Shown here: in pieces, positions 54,404 through 64,000 of the stretch
How positions within the stretch are numbered: position 1 is the stretch's first letter
Layout: every line of letters begins with the position of its first letter
From: Lysobacterales bacterium PRO7
GTDB lineage: Bacteria > Pseudomonadota > Gammaproteobacteria > Xanthomonadales > Rhodanobacteraceae
Direction of reading: 5' to 3'
Length of the DNA stretch: 64,000 nt
Assembly (NCBI GenBank): GCA_021404785.1
Contig: QWHH01000002.1
Coordinates: 186,001 to 250,000 of the forward strand
Position numbers and translations under genes: made by a program
Notes under the pieces: generated by a model
Told to the model about the DNA's origin: nothing
Seen by the model: the letters and a program-made list of their open reading frames with translations, nothing else
Databases searched by the model: none

Positions 54404-57400
54404 TTACGGCTCGGCCACCTGAATCGTTTCCGGCACGCTCTTGCCCACACCACGCGCCTGCGCCAGATACATGTCCTCGACCAGCGGCGGCGGCACACGA
54501 TAGGTACCCGGCGACACCGCCCGCACCAGATAGAACACATGAGCGGCCTGGCCCTGATCCAGCTTGAGCGCGGCGGCGTAACGGTCGTCGCGGAATTCCT
54601 CGTGGCGCACCTCGGCAGCCGACGATCGGTCCGACAACGTGATCCCATCGATGACCACGCCGGCCCATTGCTTGGCATCGGTGAGATTGAAATTCTCGAT
54701 TTCCAATCCGCCGGGTAACAAGTCGGTGATCAATGCATCGGGCATGTTCTGGCGCGCTTCTATCGTCAGCCCGACGATCAACGCATCGCCTTCCTTGATC
54801 GGCGCAGGCGTCCATGGCTTGCCGTCGAGCGTGTAGAAAGCGCGGCGGATCGAAGCGTAGTGATCGTCCGGTGTCGGCGCGGATGTCGGCACGCCGGCGA
54901 TGTCGGTGCTCACGTACATCGGCACGTCGCCGCTGGGATTCAAGCGCACGCCCGACCGCAGATCGGTCGCGTCGAAGGCGCGGCTCCAGATGCGATCGGG
55001 CGACAATTCCGTGGACTTCGCGCCGATAGCCAGCGTGCCCGCGACCACGGTGTCGCCATTGCCGATGAGTTCCTTGCCCAGTCGCGCGATGGCGATCTGC
55101 TCCTGTGTGCTCAACCAGTTCCAGTGGGAACCGTAACGCTTCTGTTCCGCATCGGCATCGTGCTGCTGCGAAGTGAGCGAACGCGACAAGGCGACTACGC
55201 GCGCATCGTACTCGGGTTTGGCCAGGCCATATTTGTGCGTCAGCGCAACCATCAGCGCGGTGTCGCGTAAATCCGAACCGTAGTCGCCCAGATACCACGG
55301 CCGATCGACTTTCTTCGCAAACGCTTCGGCGATGGCATTTTCCGCACGCGGTTGATCGCCCATCAATTTCAACGCAATGCCCAGATGCACCAACGGCAGC
55401 GCGGTGATCGCCTTGGCGCGATCGTTGTCGAACAGTGCGCGCAGCGTGCCGAGCGGCGCGCGGTTGACGCGCGCGAGCACGTAACCCGAGTACGCCTCGT
55501 CCGCAAAGCGCATCGCGTCGCTGTGCTCGTAGTCATAGTACGGATGCCCACCCGCGAGCAGATCATCGTTCAGGCGCTTCAGGGCTTTTTGCAACACATC
55601 GTCCGGCACGACGAAGCCTTCCTCGCGCGCGCTTTCGAGAAAATCGACGACGTAGGGCGCGAGGAACTCCGGTACGTAACTGTCGCCGCCCCACATCGAA
55701 AACAGTCCGGATGGAATCTGCATCGAGGCGATGCGACCGATCGCCGCGTCGATGCGCTGCTTGCGCGCGTCCGGCGTGATTCCGGCGACATGCAGGTTGT
55801 CGGCGGTTTTTTCGTCGAGTAGCAAATTGCCCCAGGCCTTGCTCGTGGTCTGCTCGATGCAACCGTAGGGATATTGCAGCAGGCCCGCGAGCGCGCTCGC
55901 AAACGGCAGCGGCGGCAGGCTCGAAACGGTCACACGCGCTGTCACCGAATCCGGCAACAAGCCGTTCAGCGCATCAACACCAAGCGCGATCGGCGCAAGC
56001 TTGTCCATGCTGCGCGCCTCGCTGCGCAACACCGCCGGCCAGGCCGCGCGCACGACCATCTCGAAATGGCGGTCGATCTTGATGCCGCCACCTTCGGCCG
56101 TCACCTGGATTCTGCCGACGCCGTAACCTTGCAGCGCGGTCAGCGGAAAATTCAGTGTGGTCTTGGCCTGATCCGCGAGCTTAATCTTGCGCTCGCCCTT
56201 TTCGATCGCGAGCGGCTTGTCCGCGCTCACTTTTACCGCGAACTCGTGCTCGGCGCCGGAAAAGTTCTGCAAGTCGAGCGTGACCTCGGCCTTGTCGCCG
56301 GGCGCGAGCACACGCGGCGTGGAAATCTCCGCGACCAACGGCGCGCGCACGATGGTTTCGGCATCGTTCGTACCGTACTCGTTTTCGCCGAACACGAGTG
56401 CGGTCACGCGCACGGTGCCGTTGAAGTCCGGCATCTTCAGCGCGACGGTCGCATTGCCCTGCGCATCCAGCGCGACCGCACCGCTGAACAAATCCACGGT
56501 TTGCACATGCGCGGTCGGACGTCGCGCCTGCGGCAGTGCTGCCAACGCCATGTCGCCGCCGTAGCGCAACTTTGCCGTCACACCGTCGAAGCTTTCGATG
56601 ACGCGGCCGTACAGATCGTAGGCGTCGACGCCAAGCCGGCGCTGGCCGAAGAACCAGCCCGTGGGATCGGGACGCGCAAAACGCGTGATGTTGAGGATGC
56701 CGACATCCACCGCAGACACGGTGACGTACGCTTTCTTGCCGGCCAGAGCCGGCGCCTTGACCGTCACCGGTAAGTCGATTTCAGGCTTCATCGTCTTCGG
56801 CGCACCGAGCGTCACATCGATCTTGCGCGCGCTGCGGTTCATGGCCACGAAGGCCTCGCCGACCGCGCGTGCCGGCGTGATCTTGTCCGCCGCCGATCCG
56901 CCGCGGAACACGAGCGCGGTCACGTAGACATCGTGACGCTCCCAATCCTTCGTCACCGGAATCTCGAACGTCGCACCGTCTTTCGCGTCGATGTTGCGCG
57001 TGTAGAGCAGATGGTCGGATTCAACCAGCAACACGCCGGGCCCCGGATGCGGCGGCGTGACTGTGACCTTGAGCGTGTCACCAGCGCGATAACTCGGCTT
57101 GTCCAGCGCGAGTTTCACCTTGTCCGGGCGCGCTTCCCTGCCACGGTTATCGTCGTTCCAGCTCCAGCCGGCGAAGAACGGAAACCGCGAGGTCAGCCCC
57201 GTGGCTGGATCGGTCACGTCGATGCGGTAGTTGCCCCATTCCACCGGCACGTCGAATTTCGCGACGCCTCCCGCGGGAATATCCACGGTCTGGGTCTGCG
57301 CATCCTCGTAATTGACGTTGTAGTCGAAATGCCAGCCGCTGTCGTTGTCGTAGGTCCAGTGATAGGCGCGGTTCTCGCGCACGAGTTTCACATTGAGCTT

Positions 57401-59362
57401 GCTCGCCGCGAGCAGATCGCCCTTTGTATCGCTTCGGATCAGCTCAAATCCCGCGCGCGCGTTCGCGTTGGAGCCATCCTTGGGATCGAACAGCGGACGC
57501 ACGCCGACCAGCGCGTCGGCCGGCCACAGCGTACGCTTGAGCGTGCGCGTGACGGTGCGCCCGCCGGTTTCATACACGCTGCCGGAAACGATGGCGGCGA
57601 CCGGCGCCGCGGGCTTTTTGCCATCGAGAATGGAAATATCGGTACTCAACTTGCCCTTTTCATCGAGCGTGGTATCGACCACGTCCTTGGCTTCCTTGGG
57701 CAGATCGAGCGTCGGATCGCCGAAGAAATAATCCGCGTGTGCGTCGACCGGATGCACGTCGGGCGCGAGCGTCAGGCGCGCGGTAAAACGATTAGCGGCA
57801 GCGGGTGCGCCGTAAAGGTAATCGGCTTGCACCTCGAGTTTGAGCGGCGCGCCCGGCGCGATCGTCGGCGCAGCGCTGGTCAAATCCAGTTTCAGGCGCT
57901 CGGGTAAAAACTCCTCGATGCGGAACGCAATGCTTTGCGTGGCCTCTTTGCTCGCCGGATCGAGGCGGAATTCAACCTGCCACTTCCCGGTTGGCGCGTC
58001 GACGGGAATCTGCCTCGACCAGTCGAAGTAATTCAGGTTTTGCGGGTCGAGCTTGGCCTGCGCATACGGTCGGCCATCGGGTTGCTTCAAAGTCACGAAC
58101 AGCGGCTGCGGCTTGATCGCATTGCCATCGAAATCGCGCAGCAATGCGGACAGGCGAATCGTCTCGCCGGGTCGATACAAATCGCGTCCGGACCAGGCGA
58201 ACACGTCGAACCATTCCTGCTTGCGGCCGGCCACGGCGAAGTCCGACAAGTCCAGCGCCGGCTGGTTGAACGGCAGGATCGACACGTCCGTGCCGCTTTT
58301 CGCGGTCAACACCTGATCGGCCTTGAGCGTGTAGGCGAGCAACGCGTTGCCGTCCGCATCGGTCTTGCCCGCAATGACGGTGTTGCCTTTCGCGTCGACG
58401 ACGGTAATATCCACGCTCGCCAGCGGCGAACCAGACTTGAGCGAAGCCGTGTGCACGAACAGCATGTCCTTGTAGGCGCGCGTGTGCAGACCGATGTCGC
58501 TGACGAAGAAGAAACTCGTGTCGTATTGATCGCGTAAGGTTCCGGCGCGGCGCATCGCGGCAAAGTAAAGACCGGGTTTGGACAATTCGGTGATGTTCTG
58601 GATCGGCAGATACGACAAGGCGCGCTCGTTCTGCTTGCCGTCGAGCACGAAACGGTTCGCGTAGACCGAATCGGCGATTTGCGTCAGCGGCTTGCCCTTG
58701 CGGCCGTACCAGCCGTATTGCGGATCCAGATCCCAGCCTGAGCGCTTGCCGCTGCGCTGGTAGGCGGCGAAGAAATTCGACAGTTCGCCATCGCGCACGC
58801 GGAAGAAATCGACATCGACTTCCTTCACGTTCACCGATACCACCGGAAGGCCGCGCGATTCGCGCGCCGGCAGCACGCTGCCTTGCGAGGCGAAACCCGC
58901 TGCTGGTTCCATCGGCCCGGTGTAGACATCGCGCTCGACCGCAGTACCCAGCGTCTTGCCATCGGCTGCGGCCAGCGTGCCCTTGACGTTCACGCGATAC
59001 GTCGCATCCGCCTTGACGTAAGGGAAACGCAAGGTCTTGCCATCTTCGTCCAGCGCCCAGCTGCCGCTGACGACGCCGCCCTTGCCATCCTTGACATCAA
59101 TCAGCGTGTCGAACGCCTGCGCGCCGGCGAGGCGGTGCGAGAACTCCAGCGCGATCGCAAGCTGGCCCTGCGACTGATCCGGATGCGCCGAGGTGAGGGC
59201 AAATGCCTGTAGCGTTTCCGGTTTCGCGGAATTCGCCGCGATCGGCGCCTTGCCCTGCACCGGCGGTAACGTGTTTTCCGGTTTCCCGCAGCCGGTGAGC
59301 AGCATGGCAAGCGCAGCCGCGACTGGCGCGGCGCGACGCAACGCAAAAGTCGAACGCATCAT
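54404..59362 (-). CDS. Alpha-2-macroglobulin lipoprotein (YfhM type)
   Basis: 1652 residues, the size of bacterial alpha-2-macroglobulins. Lipobox LLTGC near residue 25 gives an inner- or outer-membrane lipoprotein facing the periplasm. MG domains fill the first half, a bait region is expected around the middle, and the thioester motif GCIEQTTSKAW is intact, so it should trap proteases covalently. It lies upstream of pbpC, whose product repairs peptidoglycan, the conserved defence pairing. Confidence 0.95.
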   Translation of the reverse strand: MMRSTFALRRAAPVAAALAMLLTGCGKPENTLPPVQGKAPIAANSAKPETLQAFALTSAHPDQSQGQLAIALEFSHRLAGAQAFDTLIDVKDGKGGVVSGSWALDEDGKTLRFPYVKADATYRVNVKGTLAAADGKTLGTAVERDVYTGPMEPAAGFASQGSVLPARESRGLPVVSVNVKEVDVDFFRVRDGELSNFFAAYQRSGKRSGWDLDPQYGWYGRKGKPLTQIADSVYANRFVLDGKQNERALSYLPIQNITELSKPGLYFAAMRRAGTLRDQYDTSFFFVSDIGLHTRAYKDMLFVHTASLKSGSPLASVDITVVDAKGNTVIAGKTDADGNALLAYTLKADQVLTAKSGTDVSILPFNQPALDLSDFAVAGRKQEWFDVFAWSGRDLYRPGETIRLSALLRDFDGNAIKPQPLFVTLKQPDGRPYAQAKLDPQNLNYFDWSRQIPVDAPTGKWQVEFRLDPASKEATQSIAFRIEEFLPERLKLDLTSAAPTIAPGAPLKLEVQADYLYGAPAAANRFTARLTLAPDVHPVDAHADYFFGDPTLDLPKEAKDVVDTTLDEKGKLSTDISILDGKKPAAPVAAIVSGSVYETGGRTVTRTLKRTLWPADALVGVRPLFDPKDGSNANARAGFELIRSDTKGDLLAASKLNVKLVRENRAYHWTYDNDSGWHFDYNVNYEDAQTQTVDIPAGGVAKFDVPVEWGNYRIDVTDPATGLTSRFPFFAGWSWNDDNRGREARPDKVKLALDKPSYRAGDTLKVTVTPPHPGPGVLLVESDHLLYTRNIDAKDGATFEIPVTKDWERHDVYVTALVFRGGSAADKITPARAVGEAFVAMNRSARKIDVTLGAPKTMKPEIDLPVTVKAPALAGKKAYVTVSAVDVGILNITRFARPDPTGWFFGQRRLGVDAYDLYGRVIESFDGVTAKLRYGGDMALAALPQARRPTAHVQTVDLFSGAVALDAQGNATVALKMPDFNGTVRVTALVFGENEYGTNDAETIVRAPLVAEISTPRVLAPGDKAEVTLDLQNFSGAEHEFAVKVSADKPLAIEKGERKIKLADQAKTTLNFPLTALQGYGVGRIQVTAEGGGIKIDRHFEMVVRAAWPAVLRSEARSMDKLAPIALGVDALNGLLPDSVTARVTVSSLPPLPFASALAGLLQYPYGCIEQTTSKAWGNLLLDEKTADNLHVAGITPDARKQRIDAAIGRIASMQIPSGLFSMWGGDSYVPEFLAPYVVDFLESAREEGFVVPDDVLQKALKRLNDDLLAGGHPYYDYEHSDAMRFADEAYSGYVLARVNRAPLGTLRALFDNDRAKAITALPLVHLGIALKLMGDQPRAENAIAEAFAKKVDRPWYLGDYGSDLRDTALMVALTHKYGLAKPEYDARVVALSRSLTSQQHDADAEQKRYGSHWNWLSTQEQIAIARLGKELIGNGDTVVAGTLAIGAKSTELSPDRIWSRAFDATDLRSGVRLNPSGDVPMYVSTDIAGVPTSAPTPDDHYASIRRAFYTLDGKPWTPAPIKEGDALIVGLTIEARQNMPDALITDLLPGGLEIENFNLTDAKQWAGVVIDGITLSDRSSAAEVRHEEFRDDRYAAALKLDQGQAAHVFYLVRAVSPGTYRVPPPLVEDMYLAQARGVGKSVPETIQVAEP

Positions 59363-59462
59363 TGGTGATCCCCAGGGCCGGATGTAGGCCCAGTATATCC
59401 GCGCGATTGTGGCGGCAAAGTGATGAAACGTGGATACGCCGCGTCAGGCGAATGCCCGAAAA

Positions 59463-59993
59463 CTACTGCGCGAATCCGCGGACGTCGAAACCGTTGCGGA
59501 AGATGCCGTCGGTGATGCCGGACGGCGCGCCTTCCGCGATCCAGTCGTAGATCGTCGCCTGCTGTTCGGGACTCAAGGTTCCCGGCGGGAATCCAAATGG
59601 CATCCGCGCGCCCGTCGCCGGGTTGTCGCAGTTGACCTTCTGGAACAGCAGGCTTTGCTCGGGATGATTCGGCACGACGTATTTTATGTTGTGGTCGTTG
59701 TAGCTGGTCACGTCGAAAAGGTGCGCCCAGGAAACGCCATCGGTCAAATCCAGATGGCCCGCAGCGCCGGATGCCGGACTGGTATGGCAATCGGCGCATC
59801 CTGCCGTACCGCCATTGGTGAGGAAGTTGTCGAACAACCCCTGGATCGCCGCCCCGTACTGGATGCCGCTGAACTGTGGCGGCACATCGGCAATGGATGT
59901 GCAGCCATTCGGCAATGTCTGCGCGAACGCCACGAAACTTCCGGCCAGACCGCTGCACGCGGCGAGCGCCGCGACAAGGACTCCACGTCGCAT
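59463..59993 (-). CDS. Secreted c-type cytochrome-like protein with one CxxCH
   Basis: 176 residues. Signal peptide (LAACSGLAGSFVAFAQ) and a single heme-c motif CADCH (about residue 71) followed by a pattern like the planctomycete-type cytochromes (NHPEQSLLFQKVNCDNPATGARMPFGF...LSPEQQATIYDWIAEGA). It should be exported to the periplasm and carry one heme. It starts 2 bases after the stop of a DUF1501 gene and ends the three-gene set DUF1800-DUF1501-cytochrome. Confidence 0.85.
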   Translation of the reverse strand: MRRGVLVAALAACSGLAGSFVAFAQTLPNGCTSIADVPPQFSGIQYGAAIQGLFDNFLTNGGTAGCADCHTSPASGAAGHLDLTDGVSWAHLFDVTSYNDHNIKYVVPNHPEQSLLFQKVNCDNPATGARMPFGFPPGTLSPEQQATIYDWIAEGAPSGITDGIFRNGFDVRGFAQ

Positions 59994-59994
59994 C

Positions 59995-61461
59995 TCAGAC
60001 GAATCCGAGATTATTCGCGCCGAACTTCGTCAGGTTCGGGAAGATGGTGTTGCACTGGCTGACGGAAATCCCCATCCACTGCGCCAGAGTCGCGGCGTAT
60101 TGCTCCACGCCAATGCCGGGGATCATCTGTCCGCGCGAGAAGTTGTTCGGCGCATTCAACGCCTGGTTCGGGAAACCCGAGATCGGCCCGCCGCCATTGC
60201 TGTACAGCTTGCCACCGTGAACTCCGCCTCCGAGCGCCATCTGCACCGTGCCCCAGCCGTGGTCGGAACCCGAACCGTTGGACTGCAAGGTGCGCGCAAA
60301 TTCCGACATCGTGAATACCGTGACGTTGTTCTGCGCGTTGACGTCAGATGGACCCATGGATGTCCAGAACGCATTGAGCGCCTGCGACAGCGTAGTGAGC
60401 AATGCGGCGTGGTCGTTGGTGCCGCTCATCATGCCCGAATGCAGGTCGAAACTTCCCATCGTCACGAAATAGATCTGGCGTGTGGCGTAATTTTGTGCCA
60501 CCGACAGCTTGATCATCTTGGCCACGGTCTGCAACTGCGCCGCCAGCGAATTGCCTGTCGGGAACGTGGTGCTCAGGGTCGTGCCGGCGAGTCCGGCGCT
60601 GAGCAGGTTGTTCAGGTCACGCCCGCGCTGGAAGATCGCCGAGTAACCGCCGGCGAAATCGTTGGTGTAGGTTTCCTGCAGCATCGCGTTGAGCGCGTTG
60701 TCGCGCACGCTGGTGGACGAGACTCCGTTGCACGGGGTCGGATTGCACATGGCTGACAGGTTGGTCAATCCACCCGAGGACATCTGGTACGGAATCGTGC
60801 TGATGCCGACCTGGAAGCGATTCGCACCGGCGATCGAGATGCACGGCGACAATTGGGCGTTGGTGTTGCCGGGCTTGAGCACATCGCCGCACTGCCCACC
60901 CCAGCCCAGGGTTACGCCCTGCTGGGCAAAGGCCTGCTGCCATTGATTGGTCTGATCGGCATGCGAGAACAATTGCGCCGGATAGTTGGCGGAATTCGCC
61001 GTGTAATCGCTCATCGTGATCGGCTTGACCAGCGACCCGGCATTGACGACAAAGGCAAGATGGCCCTGATTGAACAGCGTGGTCATCTCCGGCATGGCCG
61101 GATGCAGGAAATACTGGTTCGTGGCCGATGACGGATCGTTTCCGTCAATGATCTTTGCGCTGGCGGCGGGCAACGGCAGCGCGAGTCCGCCGGGGTTGGT
61201 CGTGGCGTTGTACACGCCGCTGCGCGACGTGGCATAGGTGTTGTAGCGCGCCGTGTCGAACGGCACGAGCATGTTCCATGCATCGTTGCCGCCGTACAGA
61301 TAAACGCACACCAGGGCCTTGTAGCCGGTGGCGGCGGAAGTATTCGCCAACGCCGTGCCCATCATGTGCAGTTGCGGCAGCAGGGCCGCGGCGGTGCCAC
61401 CGCAGGCCAGGCAGCCCATGTTGCGCAGGAAATCGCGGCGGGAATTGCGTGAGATGCTCAT
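59995..61461 (-). CDS. DUF1501 protein, Tat-exported
   Basis: 488 residues. The N-terminus ISRNSRRDFLRNMGCLACGG has a twin-arginine (RRDFL) signal, so the protein leaves the cytoplasm folded. The rest matches DUF1501, a sulfatase/alkaline-phosphatase-like fold (ALVCVYLYGGNDAWNMLVP; VFTMSEFARTLQSNGSGSDHGWG; GGVHGG). Function unknown; almost always encoded beside DUF1800, as here, 11 bases downstream of it. Confidence 0.94.
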   Translation of the reverse strand: MSISRNSRRDFLRNMGCLACGGTAAALLPQLHMMGTALANTSAATGYKALVCVYLYGGNDAWNMLVPFDTARYNTYATSRSGVYNATTNPGGLALPLPAASAKIIDGNDPSSATNQYFLHPAMPEMTTLFNQGHLAFVVNAGSLVKPITMSDYTANSANYPAQLFSHADQTNQWQQAFAQQGVTLGWGGQCGDVLKPGNTNAQLSPCISIAGANRFQVGISTIPYQMSSGGLTNLSAMCNPTPCNGVSSTSVRDNALNAMLQETYTNDFAGGYSAIFQRGRDLNNLLSAGLAGTTLSTTFPTGNSLAAQLQTVAKMIKLSVAQNYATRQIYFVTMGSFDLHSGMMSGTNDHAALLTTLSQALNAFWTSMGPSDVNAQNNVTVFTMSEFARTLQSNGSGSDHGWGTVQMALGGGVHGGKLYSNGGGPISGFPNQALNAPNNFSRGQMIPGIGVEQYAATLAQWMGISVSQCNTIFPNLTKFGANNLGFV

Positions 61462-61472
61462 GGCCGTTTCCT

Positions 61473-63284
61473 TCAGCGTTGCGTGGCGAATTCGGGAGAA
61501 AGCATGGCGACATAGATCGCCGACCAGGCTTTTTCCTGCGCGGATGCGCCGTTCAAATTGACGAGCATGCTCTTCATGGTCGCTTGCATGGTCGTGGACA
61601 TGCTCCCGCAGAACAGCGCCGTGTTGAGCGTCCCCACCATCGCCGCCGGATTGTTCGAATTCACCGTCAGTGACGACAGATCGATCAGCGGCCGATCCGT
61701 CCGTGGATTGGTCATGCCTTGATAGGCGTTGGCGGTGAACTGGTAATAGGTATTGCTCGTGGTGTAGCTTGTCGACTCGTTGGTGATCTGCAACTCCGGC
61801 GAATACAGATTGCTATCCGCAAACACGCCGGGCTGCTGGTAATCGGGCAGATAGAAATTGAACACGGTCGGCGATTCGTACGGCGCCTGGCCGAAATTGC
61901 CGAGAAAGCCGCCATATCCGATCATCGCTATCTCGCCGTACTGATCCGGCGCAGGCGCCTTGGCGTTGAACGCACGCCACATCGCGGTCAGGCTCAGCAC
62001 CGGCTCGCGCAGCTTGCCGTAGGCATCGCAATTGCCAGTCGAACAACTCCCTGTCGTCGCGGGAAGCGCGGGCGGATTGCGCGCTTCGGTATCGATCAGG
62101 ATGGCCTTGACCACGTCGCCCAGGTCGTTTCCCGCCGTGTTGAATACCGCACTGATGCGCGCGATGTAGGCCGGCGATGGATTGCTGGTCACGAAGCGCT
62201 GGATCAACTGGCGCGAGATGAATGGCGCCACGTTCGGGTGCGTGGCGATGATGCTCAACTCGTCGGTCACATCCTGTGCGCAAGTCTGATTCGCCGGGAT
62301 CGTATTTGTGGTGCCGACTCCGCCATAGCCCAGCACCGCCTTCGTCGTGATGTCATGGCGCATGTTGCCGCTGCCGGTGCCCGTGGCCGGGAATAGCTCG
62401 GTACCCCAACAGGCCATCGGCGCGTACTGGGCAGCGAAAGTCAAACCTCCGCCGTAAAAGCTCGCACCGCTGTAATTCGGCGGCCCGCTGCCTTGCGGTG
62501 CGTCGCTCCAGGTGAATCCGGTGAACACCTTGGCGTTCTGGGTGATGACGCCCTGATCGTAGGTCGGAATGGTGCTTTCCGGATCGAGTGGATTGGTCAA
62601 CACCGGCGAAAAATCCGGATGGCGCATGATCAGGCCGATCGAGAACAGCTGCATCACTTCGCGCGCGTAATTTTCGTCGGGGCTGGTGGTCTGCACGCTG
62701 CCGACGAAGGTCGCCTTGACGTTGTGGTACGCGTTCAGGTACCGCCCCATCATCGGGTGATACGTCACGTTCAACAGGACTTGTCCGTAAGGCAGGAACG
62801 CCGCCTGCGCGAGCATGTCGCCGTACTGGGTCAACGGCACGACATACTGGCTGATGCTGCTGGATTGATCCGACACCACGAAGATCTGGCTCAGCGCGTA
62901 GGCCATGCGCTGGCGCAACTGGTCCGGCGCGTACACGGCCTGCCAGAACCAGCGATTCAAGCGCTGCGTGTTGTTGACTTTCTGCCCACCCGCCGTGCGC
63001 GCATTCACGACCGCTTCGACTGTTGGTTCGCCAAGCGTGGCGGGCTTCGCCAATTGCTCGTCGATCCACTCGCCGTAGCCCTGCGCCATCAGATAATTGA
63101 TATCGGCCTGGGTCGGGCCGAACGTGGCTTGGGTGAGAAAACGTGCGGCGGCGTTGACGCTGGCCGGTTGATCCGCAGGAATATCGAACGAGCCCTTGAA
63201 GAGCTGGTCGTGGACCGTGGCGCCGGCCCATGGCACGAAGCCGAAGACCAAGGCGAACCCCAAAATTCCGAATCCAGCGCGCAT
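61473..63284 (-). CDS. DUF1800 protein
   Basis: 603 residues from the ATG giving MRAGFGILGFALVFGFVPWAGA, with GGGAGG 6 bases upstream; a GTG ten codons earlier was rejected. Signal peptide, then the helical DUF1800 domain (AARFLTQATFGPTQADINYLMAQGYGEWIDEQLA; VTYHPMMGRYLNAYHN; NYAREVMQLFSIGL). Role unknown, paired with DUF1501 in many bacteria. Confidence 0.94.
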   Translation of the reverse strand: MRAGFGILGFALVFGFVPWAGATVHDQLFKGSFDIPADQPASVNAAARFLTQATFGPTQADINYLMAQGYGEWIDEQLAKPATLGEPTVEAVVNARTAGGQKVNNTQRLNRWFWQAVYAPDQLRQRMAYALSQIFVVSDQSSSISQYVVPLTQYGDMLAQAAFLPYGQVLLNVTYHPMMGRYLNAYHNVKATFVGSVQTTSPDENYAREVMQLFSIGLIMRHPDFSPVLTNPLDPESTIPTYDQGVITQNAKVFTGFTWSDAPQGSGPPNYSGASFYGGGLTFAAQYAPMACWGTELFPATGTGSGNMRHDITTKAVLGYGGVGTTNTIPANQTCAQDVTDELSIIATHPNVAPFISRQLIQRFVTSNPSPAYIARISAVFNTAGNDLGDVVKAILIDTEARNPPALPATTGSCSTGNCDAYGKLREPVLSLTAMWRAFNAKAPAPDQYGEIAMIGYGGFLGNFGQAPYESPTVFNFYLPDYQQPGVFADSNLYSPELQITNESTSYTTSNTYYQFTANAYQGMTNPRTDRPLIDLSSLTVNSNNPAAMVGTLNTALFCGSMSTTMQATMKSMLVNLNGASAQEKAWSAIYVAMLSPEFATQR

Positions 63285-63455
63285 GAGCTGCCTCCCGATC
63301 GTGGCGGATCGCACCAGCCGCAGGGCTGCGCCTTGCGATCCTGCGGCGGCAGGTTACGTCAGGGCGCGGCATACGACTGTTACGCAACGCACAGGTCAAC
63401 GCGCCCGTTCGTGGACGGTTGACAGGCAAACGCGGGATCGTGTTCTGGATTCGGC

Positions 63456-64000
63456 TCAGCGGCCGGGCATACCACCGGGCGGCAGGCCGCCGCCGCTCAT
63501 GCCCTTGAGTGCGCCCCCCATCTGCCGCATCAGGCCCTTGATGCCGCCCGAGGCCATCTTCGACATCATCTTTTCCATCTGCATGTACTGCTTGAGCAGG
63601 CGATTGACATCGGCCGGCTGGGTGCCGGAACCGCGCGCCACGCGCGCCTTGCGCGAGCCATTGAGCAGGTCCGGATGGCGGCGTTCCTTCTTCGTCATCG
63701 AATTGACGATGGCGATCATGCGATGGACTTCCTTGTCGTTGACTTTCGACTTCACTGAATCCGGCAAGGCGCCAACTCCCGGCAACTTGTCCATCAACGA
63801 CGCCAGACCGCCCATGTTGAGCATCTGCGACAGCTGGTCGCGCATGTCGTTCATGTCGAAGCGTTTGCCCTTCATCACCTTCTCGGCGAGTTTTTGGGCC
63901 TTTTCCTTGTCGACGTTATGTTCGACCTGCTCGACCAGCGACAGCACATCGCCCATGCCGAGGATGCGCTGCGCGATGCGGTCGGGATAGAACGCATCCA
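63456..64000 (-). CDS. ffh: Signal recognition particle protein Ffh, C-terminal part
   Basis: The window ends within the gene; the frame continues upstream through DAFYPDRIAQRILGMGDVL. Visible is the methionine-rich M domain (MLNMGGLASLMDKLPG; SRKARVARGSGTQPADVNRLLKQYMQMEKMMSKMA) that binds 4.5S RNA and signal peptides. The G domain lies outside. The C-terminus is glycine-rich (GGGLPPGGMPGR). Confidence 0.97.
   Translation of the reverse strand, partial: DAFYPDRIAQRILGMGDVLSLVEQVEHNVDKEKAQKLAEKVMKGKRFDMNDMRDQLSQMLNMGGLASLMDKLPGVGALPDSVKSKVNDKEVHRMIAIVNSMTKKERRHPDLLNGSRKARVARGSGTQPADVNRLLKQYMQMEKMMSKMASGGIKGLMRQMGGALKGMSGGGLPPGGMPGR

Overview
The window is high-GC chromosomal DNA of a gammaproteobacterium, most likely of the Xanthomonadales/Lysobacterales (Rhodanobacteraceae- or Lysobacter-like). 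This rests on gene content and order (tig-clpP-clpX; csrA beside tRNA-Ser and close to alaS-recX-recA; rpsP-rimM-trmD-rplS; pbpC next to a giant alpha-2-macroglobulin lipoprotein). No database search was possible. Most genes lie on the minus strand.

Region 1 (1-4.3 kb): the proteostasis operon tig-clpP-clpX and a tRNA cluster (Leu, Lys, His, Arg, Pro, Arg), ending in a 24-nt tRNA 5' fragment. Region 2 (4.35-19.49 kb): a 15.1-kb integrative mobilizable element inserted at the 3' end of tRNA-Ser(GCT). It is bounded by a 17-bp direct repeat and carries a tyrosine integrase, a MobA/MobL relaxase, a TraD-like protein and a well-formed RSF1010-type oriT, but no conjugation machinery of its own. Cargo: a probable Type II restriction-modification pair (MT-A70 methylase, BglII-like endonuclease) placed between relaxase and oriT; an HExxH (ImmA-like) peptidase coupled to an unknown acidic protein and facing an XRE regulator; a BrxR/CapW-type WYL regulator; a GhoS-family protein; an IS21-family insertion; several small membrane or unknown proteins. 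Removing the element would rejoin tRNA-Ser to the other tRNAs.

Region 3 (19.6-25.5 kb): csrA, alaS, recX, a ParE-type toxin-antitoxin pair wedged between recX and recA, recA, and cinA/pncC. Region 4 (25.5-33.8 kb): a sulfide-detoxification cluster. An ArsR repressor with the two cysteines of BigR/SqrR overlooks a palindromic operator. One side is sulfide:quinone oxidoreductase, cytochrome b561, a YgaP-like membrane protein, a DUF302 protein and an RND efflux pair; the other is the repressor with a persulfide dioxygenase-like MBL protein next to it. Region 5 (33.8-40.2 kb): the phosphate regulon phoB-phoR / pstS-C-A-B-phoU, with Pho boxes and a pstS attenuator; PhoR has no membrane segment.

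Region 6 (40.2-49.4 kb): a yybP-ykoY manganese riboswitch before a cation antiporter, a decayed mutS-like 5' fragment, a TonB receptor with a perfect palindromic operator, intact mutS and htpG. Region 7 (49.6-51.8 kb): the rpsP-rimM-trmD-rplS operon. Region 8 (51.9-64 kb): pbpC, the alpha-2-macroglobulin lipoprotein, a secreted c-type cytochrome-like/DUF1501/DUF1800 trio, and the 3' part of ffh. REP- or MITE-like palindromes lie near 24.8, 50.9 and 54.3 kb.
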